From assembly GCA_020630835.1 (NCBI GenBank), contig JAHDIL010000052.1, positions 1-8,798 of the forward strand: a stretch of 8,798 nucleotides of DNA. The letters run 5' to 3'. Shown piece after piece: positions 1 to 5,946 of the stretch. Below the pieces are notes generated by a model. That model searched no databases and was not told the origin of the DNA. It saw only the letters and a program-made list of their open reading frames with translations. Both the position numbers and the translations under genes were made by a program. Position 1 is the first letter of the stretch; each line of letters starts with the position of its first letter. The DNA comes from Verrucomicrobiota bacterium (GTDB lineage: Bacteria; Verrucomicrobiota; Verrucomicrobiia; Verrucomicrobiales; DEV007).

Positions 1-245
1 GCCTCCGTTTGAGTGATGATGAAACTGCAACAAACGACGGCTAGGCTTGCTAAGGCATAGCTGATGAACTGCATCCACCGTTCATCAGCTTGCTTCTTTC
101 TGAAGGGGAAGTGGAGGAAGCACAAAACCAGCCCTGCCATGGCAAAAATGGCTAGAGAGGATTGTGGCTGGAGCAGGGGGTAGTTGACCTCCCAGAGAGT
201 GACAATAATAAGAGCGCCGGCGATGAGCGTCTTTAGAAGATTCAT
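1..245 (-). CDS. N-terminal part of a membrane protein, probably a TRAP-transporter fused permease (runs off left edge)
   Basis: An ATG at 245 reads leftward with no stop to the window edge, giving 81 codons. The visible protein is very hydrophobic, with three candidate membrane segments at about residues 3-18, 31-47 and 57-77, separated by short loops; the second loop (49-57) is basic. The order 'W-E-V-N-Y-P', a Gln-rich loop, then a segment ending in LCFLHFP resembles the N-terminus of TRAP transporter 4TM/12TM fused permeases. In those proteins an aromatic-rich first helix is followed by a helix ending in a Leu-x-x-Pro type turn. TRAP permeases use ion gradients and a periplasmic binding protein to import organic acids. 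The family call is from recalled pattern only; the diagnostic DctM domain lies outside the window. An in-frame stop upstream (about 291-293) and no other ATG between support this start, but no clear Shine-Dalgarno sequence is seen. The gene lies 178 bp downstream of fabD on the same strand. Confidence 0.5.
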   Translation of the reverse strand, partial: MNLLKTLIAGALIIVTLWEVNYPLLQPQSSLAIFAMAGLVLCFLHFPFRKKQADERWMQFISYALASLAVVCCSFIITQTE

Positions 246-314
246 AAGAGATCGTTGAAAAATAGGTGAGCGATGACCATCGCACTTGTTTTAGTTTGCC
301 AGGCGCGGAGCCAT

Positions 315-410
315 AACTAGGTGAACGAAGAGGGCTCAGGGCTGCAGAGAGAAGGGGAGGAGATTGCTGTATTCTCCATGATATTTATTCCAGATCTCGC
401 TTACCTAGTT
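315..410. repeat. Imperfect inverted repeat between fabD and the TRAP-like gene
   Basis: AACTAGGTGAACGAA at 315-329 is mirrored by the reverse complement of 396-410, which reads AACTAGGTAAGCGAG. Twelve of 15 positions are identical, and the outer eight are perfect. The arms are about 66 bp apart. In a leftward transcript two of the three differences become G-U pairs, so a long-loop stem could form downstream of the fabD stop and upstream of the TRAP-like gene. No U-tract follows, so it is not an intrinsic terminator. A paired regulator site or chance are alternatives. Confidence 0.35.
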
Positions 411-423
411 TTGCAACTGTCGC

Positions 424-1356
424 CTAATCTGATAGCTCTTCTAGCACTTTCTCAAAGCTATCGCTATCGGCGAAACTGAGTGCCTTGGCTTTCCGATCGA
501 TTCGGCGCATAAGCCCTGCCAGCACTCGGCCGGGACCGAGTTCCACGAAAAGCGTTTCACCCTGATTGATGAGGCCTTTGATACTCTCACCCCAACGGAC
601 GGAGCCGCTTACTTGGCGTGTCAGTGTTTCGCGAATATCGGCCTCGCTTGAGACAGCACGCGCGTCAACATTACAGATCACCGGGGTCTTGGGGATGCTG
701 AAGGAAGACTGTTCGAGGACACCGGCAAGCTTGTCCTGTGCGCCCTTCATGAGGCGTGAGTGGTAGGCTCCAGCAACGTCTAGCTTTGTAGGAATGCGGA
801 CACCGTATTCGCTTGCTAGCTCTAGTGATTTATCAATGCCTTCCTTCGTCCCAGAGAGCACGATTTGTCCGGGAGCATTTAGGTTTGCTACGTCGATATC
901 ACACGCTTCAGCTAGTTTTCGCACATCCTCTTCCTCGCCTCCGATCATAGCTGCCATACTACCTTGTGTTTCATTGGTGCTTTCCTCCATGAAAGAGCCA
1001 CGCTTAGCGACGATATCCAGTCCAGTAGCGAAATCATAAGTTCCAGCAGCTGCGTGGGCGGTGAACTCACCCAGTGAAAGGCCGGCGTAGGCTGCTACCT
1101 CTAGATCAGGCACGGCCGCGCTTAATTTCTGCAGACACACCAGCCCGTGGACATACAGGGCAGGCTGGCAGAATGACGTCCGTGTCAGCTCGGCGGAGGG
1201 GCCGTCGAACATTACCTTTGTGAGAGAAAAGCCGAGCGCATCGTTTTCCTGATCCATGAGCTCACGGCTGGCTTCGTCGGATTCGTAAAAGTCCTTCCCC
1301 ATCCCAACTGTTTGGGCTCCCTGTCCAGCGAATAATAAGACGACTCGTTTTCTCAT
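424..1356 (-). CDS. fabD: Malonyl-CoA:ACP transacylase FabD
   Basis: This enzyme transfers malonyl from CoA to acyl carrier protein, loading the extender unit for type II fatty-acid synthesis in the cytoplasm. From the ATG at 1356 the protein has 310 residues, the usual FabD length. GQGAQ (residues 11-15) opens the fold. The nucleophile elbow is GLSLG at 92-96 with Ser94. Arg119 matches the conserved carboxylate-binding Arg, GAYHS at 196-200 carries the catalytic His199, Gln248 sits where family members have the oxyanion/catalytic-loop Gln, and ELGPG at 272-276 is the C-terminal signature. The elbow is GLSLGE rather than the common GHSLGE, a known family variant. The reading frame extends upstream to a TTG at 1395, adding 13 residues; the ATG was chosen because family proteins begin just before the first beta strand. 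A GGAG lies very close upstream of the ATG, and a GAGGAA lies close upstream of the TTG. The gene is not beside fabH, fabG or acpP here, unlike many bacterial fab clusters. Confidence 0.96.
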   Translation of the reverse strand: MRKRVVLLFAGQGAQTVGMGKDFYESDEASRELMDQENDALGFSLTKVMFDGPSAELTRTSFCQPALYVHGLVCLQKLSAAVPDLEVAAYAGLSLGEFTAHAAAGTYDFATGLDIVAKRGSFMEESTNETQGSMAAMIGGEEEDVRKLAEACDIDVANLNAPGQIVLSGTKEGIDKSLELASEYGVRIPTKLDVAGAYHSRLMKGAQDKLAGVLEQSSFSIPKTPVICNVDARAVSSEADIRETLTRQVSGSVRWGESIKGLINQGETLFVELGPGRVLAGLMRRIDRKAKALSFADSDSFEKVLEELSD

Positions 1357-1701
1357 AGCTCCAAGTGTGATTGTAATTTTAGATTTCTGAGTCAAATTCC
1401 TCAGTTGTCTACTCGCCGCTAAACTGTTGGTTTTTGAGGCTATTGCAAACGCCTTTTGCGCGCGGGCGTGGTTGGTTGTGCGGAACAGGTTGCCCAGCTA
1501 GATTTTGTAAAGAATGTGGGCAGGCTCTGCCAGTGACCGATATTATGCGAAACCCCTGAGATAAGAACAGCCATGAAATCCTATGGGACGGTCTGAAATA
1601 GGCGGGCGTAGGTGCGATTTTTGACATAGTGGCATATAGAGCGGCCTTGAATTTTAGACGTATCGTAGCACCCTCGATTGAGCTTTCTTCTTTTCTTCCT
1701 C
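1357..1701. other. Divergent intergenic region between fabD and the GGQ-protein gene
   Basis: About 340 bp without a convincing gene; both flanking genes read outward, so it should hold two promoters. A small perfect hairpin GGCAG-GCT-CTGCC lies at 1519-1531, and a 6-bp pair TGCCCA/TGGGCA encloses a slightly wider region, but no U-tract follows either. TTGACA at 1621-1626 matches a sigma-70 -35 box, but no acceptable -10 box stands 16-18 bp downstream. The last 20 bases before the GGQ gene are almost all pyrimidine. Short open frames on the minus strand here show no recognisable features and are not called. Confidence 0.6.
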
Positions 1702-2085
1702 ATGACCCCATCCCTTACAGCCCGTATGGAGCAGCTCCAGATCTTCGAGAGAGATTTGGCAGAGCAATTCATACTCGGTTCTGGTTCGGGGGGGCAGAAA
1801 ATCAATAAAACAGCCAGCTGTGTGCTGCTAACGCATCGCCCAACCGGTATCCAGGTTCGCTGCCAGAGTGGTCGGTCGCGCTCGCAAAACCGAATCGAGG
1901 CGCGTGAGACTTTGTGCCGTCTGGTAGAGACGCAGCGCCGGAAAGCAGAGCATCGATTGAAGGCTCAGATTGCCCGACGACGGTTTGCGACAAAGAAGCG
2001 TAGCACGAAACAAAAGCGCGAGATGAGGAAGAACAAGACTCTTCGAAAGGAGAAAAAGCAGAACCGCCAGCGTGTCCGCTTTTAG
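1702..2085 (+). CDS. GGQ-domain peptide-chain-release-factor-like protein, probable ribosome rescue factor (MTRFR/C12orf65-type)
   Basis: From ATG 1702 the protein has 127 residues: a class-I release-factor peptidyl-hydrolase domain (about 10-75) with the catalytic motif GSGSGGQKINKT (GGQ at 30-32), followed by a strongly basic Lys/Arg tail (about 80-127). It lacks the codon-recognition domains of RF1/RF2. The layout, short N-terminus plus GGQ domain plus basic helical tail, is that of ArfB/YaeJ and mitochondrial MTRFR, which hydrolyse peptidyl-tRNA on stalled ribosomes; the tail is known to anchor ArfB in the empty mRNA channel. The core sequence (DLAEQF...GSGSGGQ...NKT...P-T-G-I-x-V-x-C) looks closer to MTRFR/RF2 than to E. 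coli ArfB. A Ser stands where most families have Pro or Ala (G-P/A-G-G-Q). Start choice is uncertain: TTG 1678, ATG 1702 and ATG 1726 are in frame, and none has a Shine-Dalgarno sequence. Its stop overlaps the xerD stop. Confidence 0.85.
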   Translation: MTPSLTARMEQLQIFERDLAEQFILGSGSGGQKINKTASCVLLTHRPTGIQVRCQSGRSRSQNRIEARETLCRLVETQRRKAEHRLKAQIARRRFATKKRSTKQKREMRKNKTLRKEKKQNRQRVRF

Positions 2086-2990
2086 GCTGGGCCTTTTCGT
2101 CCCCTGGGGTGAAACTTCTGGTGCGTCGTCTTCAATCTGTCCTGATCGACGTGGGTGTAGATCTGAGTGGTCGAAATATCGGCGTGTCCGAGTAACTCTT
2201 GGATCACACGTAGGTCAGCACCATTGCTGAGTAAGTGCGTCGCGAAGCTGTGACGCAGAAGATGGGGATAAACCTTTGTGCTTATGCCAGCTAGTTTCGC
2301 CCGGCGATCTACTATTTGACGTATGCGGGCTGTGGTGAGCTGTTTTCCCCACTTGGAGAGAAATAGTATGCCTGGCGTCTGAGCGCTAACGAGGCTGGGG
2401 CGTTCCTCTTCAACGTAGCGGGCTATAGCCTCGCAGGCAGCGCGCCCCATAGGAATGACGCGTGTTTTGTGTCCTTTCCCAGTGACGCGAATGAAACCTT
2501 CGTCCAAGTGCACGTTTTCCAGGCGGGCTGTAGTTAGTTCCGCGACCCGCAGGCCGCTGGAATAAAGTAGCTCCAGTATGGCTCGATCTCTGCGACTTAG
2601 CGGACGCGTATCATCAACGGACTCCAAAAGCGTTTTTACGTCATTTTCCGTCAATGTGTCCGGGAGGCGCCTTCCCAATTTTGGTGGATCGATAGGCTCA
2701 GCAGGATCCGATTCGCAAAAGCCTTTGGCTGCTGCGAAACGAAAGAAAATTTTAAGAATGACTAGGTGTATACGCAGACTTGAGGCTTCGAGTTGCTGCT
2801 CATTTTTCAAGAAAGCTAGGTGGTCAGAAATATTGGCTGTCGTCACCGTGCCTGGAGCTGTCCGGCCCGCCGATATCTGTCGCGATACGAAAGTTTCAAG
2901 ACAGCGCTGCACCAGATCCTGATAGGCGATTGAAGCCCCTTTCTCAGTGGCTAAAAAGCGTAGAAAGCGATCTAGGACCTTATCGAACAT
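2082..2990 (-). CDS. xerD: Site-specific tyrosine recombinase XerD
   Basis: XerD with XerC resolves chromosome dimers at the dif site during division, as part of the FtsK-controlled complex. The 302-residue product has the usual length and two domains: an N-terminal SAM-like core-binding domain (about 5-95) and a C-terminal catalytic domain (about 110-290). All catalytic residues are present: Arg148 in SGLRVAE, Lys172 in GKGHK, His243 and Arg246 in HLLRHSFATHLL, His269 in LLGHAD, and the nucleophile Tyr278 in TQIYTHV. TTQIYTHV and the His-rich C-terminus favour XerD over XerC, though the two are hard to separate without a tree. No dif-like site is visible in the window. The ATG at 2990 has only a distant GAG upstream. 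It lies 65 bp downstream of the long zinc-ribbon/TM gene on the same strand and meets the GGQ gene tail to tail with a 4-bp overlap. Confidence 0.94.
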   Translation of the reverse strand: MFDKVLDRFLRFLATEKGASIAYQDLVQRCLETFVSRQISAGRTAPGTVTTANISDHLAFLKNEQQLEASSLRIHLVILKIFFRFAAAKGFCESDPAEPIDPPKLGRRLPDTLTENDVKTLLESVDDTRPLSRRDRAILELLYSSGLRVAELTTARLENVHLDEGFIRVTGKGHKTRVIPMGRAACEAIARYVEEERPSLVSAQTPGILFLSKWGKQLTTARIRQIVDRRAKLAGISTKVYPHLLRHSFATHLLSNGADLRVIQELLGHADISTTQIYTHVDQDRLKTTHQKFHPRGRKGPA

Positions 2991-2993
2991 GCT

Positions 2994-3008
2994 ATGTGTA
3001 TCTCACAT
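2994..3008. repeat. Short inverted repeat upstream of xerD
   Basis: ATGTG-TATCT-CACAT is a perfect 5+5 bp inverted repeat just upstream of the xerD ATG, in the 65-bp gap between xerD and the gene above it. It could be an operator half-site pair or a small hairpin near the ribosome-binding region. It does not match the CRP consensus spacing (TGTGA-N6-TCACA). Chance is plausible for arms this short. Confidence 0.25.
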
Positions 3009-3055
3009 CTATTCACTAACATTCTGCCTAGCTTGGTATGAGGTGTTATGTCGCG

Positions 3056-5044
3056 TTAGCGAAACCAGCCTTCGGCGGCAAAATCTTTTATGACGATGTG
3101 TTTAACACCGTGGGGAAATGCTTGGCGCTCGAGAGTGAGCATGAGCGGTATAGCGCCATCTTCCAAAGAAATCGCTACATCTAGCTTTTTTCCTACTGGG
3201 CTGTCTTTCGGCACGAAAGCATATTCCTCAAATTCATTCGCTGAGCCGTAAGGCGGATTCAGCTCGAACACGTGAAAGTCTTCGAGTCTTTCGAAAGCCT
3301 CACGGTCGCTACCATAATAGTCTGACTTTCGTTGGGCGACGATACGAAAGGTTTTTTCTTGATTGTCTGAATCATTGCGGAAGTTAGCGAACCAACGGTC
3401 GTAAAACTCTACGAAGATCTCCCAGTCTACTTTCAAGTCGCCATCCTCAACGCGCACAATGACAGGGAACCCCTGATCGTTATCGCCGGTCGAGACAAGG
3501 TAAACCCAGAATGGCCCACCAAACTCAGGGCTTGGCTCGCGCTCAAATAGCTGTAAGGCGAAACGCTCGACAGGAGCATCGCTGTGACTCTGATAGTATT
3601 TACCCATAGCGGGGCGAAGTTTATCGCCCTGATAAGAATACTTGAGACGTGTCTTCCACTCTGGAGACTTAAGAAATGCGCTGAGTAATTCGTGAGTTTT
3701 GCCTAAAGCGCTATCGTTAGGGCCGGGGGCAGGAAAGGAATCTGGTGCTGAGAAGGCATCTGGGGATCCGACTGGCTTGGCAGAGGCCGATGCTTCGCGT
3801 TCGCGATCCTCCTGCGAGGTTTTCTCAAAAAAGGAGGTTACGCTTTCATCTAGGGGTTTGGTCTGACTCGATTGAGCTAAGCCTTCTGAGCCGGCAGGTC
3901 TCGACTCTGATGGCGGAGGGGTGGACGTTGCTGGCGTCGCGGTAACTTGATTCGCAGCAGTGGAGGGGGACTCGACAACATCGTCTTTTCCTTTTGGTCC
4001 CACTGCTAAAGTCTGAGGTCGATCGCTAGCCGCCCTCGCCTCTCTGTCGAAACGGTTGACGGGATCTGGGGTGAGAGGCTTGGCCTGATCTATCTGTCCA
4101 GCAGCGGCGTTCGGTGCTGAGCTTTCTGTTACTTCAGAAGCTTTAGTGGCGGAGGGAGTAGCAGTGGCCGTCGTGTCTTGGGCTACGAGTTCGCTGTCGT
4201 CCTTCCCACTAAATAGGGAGAAGACAATATAGAAAGTTACAAGGGCGATCAGTGCCAGACTGGTGTATAGCACGATTGCCCCGAGTTTGCGGGAGTCTTG
4301 TTGGGACTCCTTCATATTCTCCAGCAGAGCGCTGACGAGTTTTTCCCCCTTCGTTGATCGCTGAGTTGGTCCGAAGATGAAGTCCATCTCTCCGGCCCCC
4401 AAATTTTCCGCCTGCTCGATACTTTGTTGCTGAAAAGGAGTCGCTTCTTCAGTTTGTGTCGCAGCTGGCTTGAGGGATGGGCTCGCTTCTGCCACTGGGC
4501 TACTCAGCGAAACCTTCCCGGGAGTTGAGGACGAGACCGGCGGGGCTTTGACAGATGGGCCGATGTTCTCGGTATGAGTTAGCTCAATGGGTGATGTCTC
4601 TCGGCTGGGGGCGGAGGCGTGATCATGCGCCTCGGGAAGAGCGGTGGGCTCTGACAGAAGGCTGTCAGCGTCCCAGCGTTCGCCTCGGTCACGAGTTCCT
4701 AGCGCTGGCAATGTCACACGCTTGGTGATTTTCGCTGCGCTCGTCTGATCTGCCTTCGGAAGGGATACGGGTTTATTTGAAGCGTGGTTGGCAAGGCTGA
4801 CGTCTAGGCGTGGGAGGTTCGACGCCGCTGCGGACGGGCTTGCTTGAGGCAAGTGCAGCTCGCTAATTGGCTCAGGGTCGGCCGTCACCAGTCCGCTTTC
4901 CGCGTGACTCTGCACCTGGATAGGCTCGGTGATAGGAGTCATTGGCCGAGGAACTGCTAGTTTAGCTGATGCCGGTTTTATTGAGTTGCCGCTCCCTGAG
5001 GGCGCAGGCGGCGAGATGGGCGCTGCGTCTGCTTCGGCTTCCAC
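3056..5044 (-). CDS. Transmembrane protein with Pro/Ala/Ser-rich linkers and an uncharacterised C-terminal domain; probable 3' part of a frameshifted gene
   Basis: From a GTG at 5044 the frame gives 662 residues. Residues 1-230 are low-complexity Pro/Ala/Ser/Thr/Glu linker. A charged helix (about 233-253) precedes one strong membrane span at 254-279 (IVLYTSLALIALVTFYIVF). A second low-complexity linker follows (285-440), then a folded-looking C-terminal domain at about 444-662, rich in aromatics, with motifs such as LSAFLKSPEWKTRL, GKYY, and LKVDWEIFVEFYDRWFANF. The expected topology is linker inside, C-terminal domain outside the membrane. I recall similar C-terminal domains in Verrucomicrobiota proteins but know no function. 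The frame stays open upstream of the GTG to 5323 (stop at 5324-5326) and keeps the same linker composition there. This suggests that 5044 is not a true start and that this is the rest of the zinc-ribbon gene at 5807. xerD follows 65 bp downstream. Confidence 0.72.
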   Translation of the reverse strand: MEAEADAAPISPPAPSGSGNSIKPASAKLAVPRPMTPITEPIQVQSHAESGLVTADPEPISELHLPQASPSAAASNLPRLDVSLANHASNKPVSLPKADQTSAAKITKRVTLPALGTRDRGERWDADSLLSEPTALPEAHDHASAPSRETSPIELTHTENIGPSVKAPPVSSSTPGKVSLSSPVAEASPSLKPAATQTEEATPFQQQSIEQAENLGAGEMDFIFGPTQRSTKGEKLVSALLENMKESQQDSRKLGAIVLYTSLALIALVTFYIVFSLFSGKDDSELVAQDTTATATPSATKASEVTESSAPNAAAGQIDQAKPLTPDPVNRFDREARAASDRPQTLAVGPKGKDDVVESPSTAANQVTATPATSTPPPSESRPAGSEGLAQSSQTKPLDESVTSFFEKTSQEDREREASASAKPVGSPDAFSAPDSFPAPGPNDSALGKTHELLSAFLKSPEWKTRLKYSYQGDKLRPAMGKYYQSHSDAPVERFALQLFEREPSPEFGGPFWVYLVSTGDNDQGFPVIVRVEDGDLKVDWEIFVEFYDRWFANFRNDSDNQEKTFRIVAQRKSDYYGSDREAFERLEDFHVFELNPPYGSANEFEEYAFVPKDSPVGKKLDVAISLEDGAIPLMLTLERQAFPHGVKHIVIKDFAAEGWFR

Positions 5045-5150
5045 TATCGGTAACTCTGGCGCAGTGGGCTCTGGTGTAGATGGTAAATTGTTTTCAGGAC
5101 CTGAATGCTCGGTAGTGTCTGGTGGTGCTTCGGTTAGGGGAGTAGGTTCT

Positions 5151-5807
5151 TCAACAGCGACTGTCTCTACTTTGAGAGTGGGCGAGAGGAGTTGTCCGTT
5201 TAGGGATGCTGGCTCTGTTCCCTGTGTTTCTAGTGGTTTCGCCGGAAATCGCTGCCGAAGGGGTGGCTGGTGTTGAGATTGGGGCTTCCGGGCTTGGTGC
5301 AGGACTTTCGGTCGATGGCGATTCTATCGCGGGCGCAGCTATTCCTTCTTCTTCTGGTAGAGACGATGGTGACAATGGCGTCGCTGCGAGCGAAGGCGTC
5401 GCGCTGTCGACCGCATCTCCAGCAAGGTTGGTAGGCTGAGGGGGCGCCGCGGCACTAGGTGCCGGTATTTCGATCGGTAGAGGCTCGGGCGCTGCCTCAG
5501 TTTTGATTTCCGCCTCCTGCGGTAATGGGGATGGTGCTGCTGAAGGAGAATGAATGGGTCTCGCTGCGGCGGGCGATGCCTTATGCTCAGATGTCGCTTC
5601 GACCGATTTCGAGCTCGTTATAGTTTTTCCTTTTGGCGCCGCTTGAAGCTCTTCTCGCTTTTCACGCAAGGCTGCTTTCGCCTGTTCTATGGTGGGGGCG
5701 GTGATAGTTTGCCCGCACTTAGGGCACGGTGAAGACATGCCGCCGAGATTAGGAGCCACCCTGAGGGTGACGCCACAGTGTTGGCAGTCAAACTTAATCT
5801 TCTTCAC
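5151..5807 (-). CDS. Zinc-ribbon protein with Pro/Ala/Ser-rich tail; probable 5' part of the same frameshifted gene
   Basis: From a GTG at 5807 this frame encodes 218 residues. The N-terminus is a compact zinc ribbon with four cysteines, C8-x2-C11 and C28-x2-C31, spaced by a LRV-P-x-LGG loop; this MJ0042-like ribbon is common at the N-termini of Verrucomicrobiota and Planctomycetes membrane proteins. A charged helix (about 40-60, E-Q-A-K-A-A-L-R-E-K-R-E-E-L) leads into Pro/Ala/Ser/Glu linker. After about residue 190 the composition changes abruptly to Arg/Thr/Asn/Ser and ends in a Cys and a stop, as expected when reading out of frame. The +1 frame, by contrast, becomes linker-like exactly there. 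The span from 5807 to the stop at 3056 is 2752 nt, one more than a multiple of three. A GTG start without a clear Shine-Dalgarno sequence is chosen because it places the first Cys at residue 8, the usual position. Confidence 0.7.
   Translation of the reverse strand: MKKIKFDCQHCGVTLRVAPNLGGMSSPCPKCGQTITAPTIEQAKAALREKREELQAAPKGKTITSSKSVEATSEHKASPAAARPIHSPSAAPSPLPQEAEIKTEAAPEPLPIEIPAPSAAAPPQPTNLAGDAVDSATPSLAATPLSPSSLPEEEGIAAPAIESPSTESPAPSPEAPISTPATPSAAISGETTRNTGNRASIPKRTTPLAHSQSRDSRC
5154..5323 (-). other. Frame overlap where the zinc-ribbon/TM gene changes frame (+1)
   Basis: Both frames are open only within this interval, so any switch must happen here. The upstream frame looks like native linker through A-I-S-G-E (about 5240) and turns basic and Cys-containing afterwards. 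The downstream frame is His/Gln/Arg-rich before about 5245 and native-looking from A-K-P-L-E-T-Q onward. The likely site is therefore about 5225-5250, where the coding strand reads GATTTCCGGCGAAACCACTAG. One surplus base, or loss of two, explains it. I see no recognised programmed +1 motif. Confidence 0.65.
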
Positions 5808-5946
5808 GAGACAGATGGGTGGGTTCAGCGGGGGGCAGAAACGGAGCTCAGCCTGCTTAACAAAAATGACACAGTCAAAATTGAAAGCAATTATTGTTTA
5901 AAAAACTTTAGTAGAAAGATGTGTTAATTGCTGGGAAATTTAAAAA
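5808..5946 (-). promoter_or_regulatory. AT-rich intergenic region, likely promoter of the zinc-ribbon gene
   Basis: The 139 bp between the ATP-grasp-like gene stop and the zinc-ribbon GTG contain a markedly AT-rich stretch (about 5870-5945) unlike the flanking DNA. It probably carries the leftward promoter for the zinc-ribbon gene and the end of the upstream transcript. On the minus strand a TTGACT occurs, but no good -10 element stands at the right distance, so no specific promoter is named. An inverted repeat (5886-5893 with 5925-5932) sits in the middle. Confidence 0.4.
5886..5932. repeat. 8-bp inverted repeat in the AT-rich intergenic region
   Basis: AGCAATTA at 5886-5893 and TAATTGCT at 5925-5932 are perfect reverse complements separated by 31 bp. 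The loop itself holds smaller pairs (GTTT/AAAC and CTTT/AAAG). It lies 14 bp past the stop of the ATP-grasp-like gene. The stem is AT-rich and weak, so it is a poor intrinsic terminator; a two-site operator for the zinc-ribbon gene is an alternative. Confidence 0.35.

Noticed and set aside
85..285. 66-codon minus-strand frame near the left edge
   Set aside because: It overlaps, in another frame, the hydrophobic TRAP-like reading frame that starts at 245, and its translation has no coherent features.
1519..1531. Hairpin GGCAG-GCT-CTGCC as a terminator
   Set aside because: No T-tract on either side, and both neighbouring genes read away from it, so no transcript is expected to end here.
1621..1652. 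TTGACA at 1621-1626 as a sigma-70 promoter for the GGQ gene
   Set aside because: No acceptable -10 hexamer lies 16-18 bp downstream; the nearest candidate (TTGAAT) is 20 bp away and poor.
1409..1805. Two minus-strand frames of 72 and 74 codons in the fabD/GGQ intergenic region
   Set aside because: No recognisable domain or composition signal, and one runs antisense into the GGQ gene.
2578..3019. Plus-strand open frames inside and upstream of xerD
   Set aside because: They lie antisense to a well-conserved recombinase with all catalytic residues in place.
5044..5044. GTG at 5044 as the true start of an independent 662-residue protein
   Set aside because: The frame is already open and linker-like for about 200 nt upstream, no good ribosome site precedes it, and the zinc-ribbon frame degenerates just where this one becomes native-looking.
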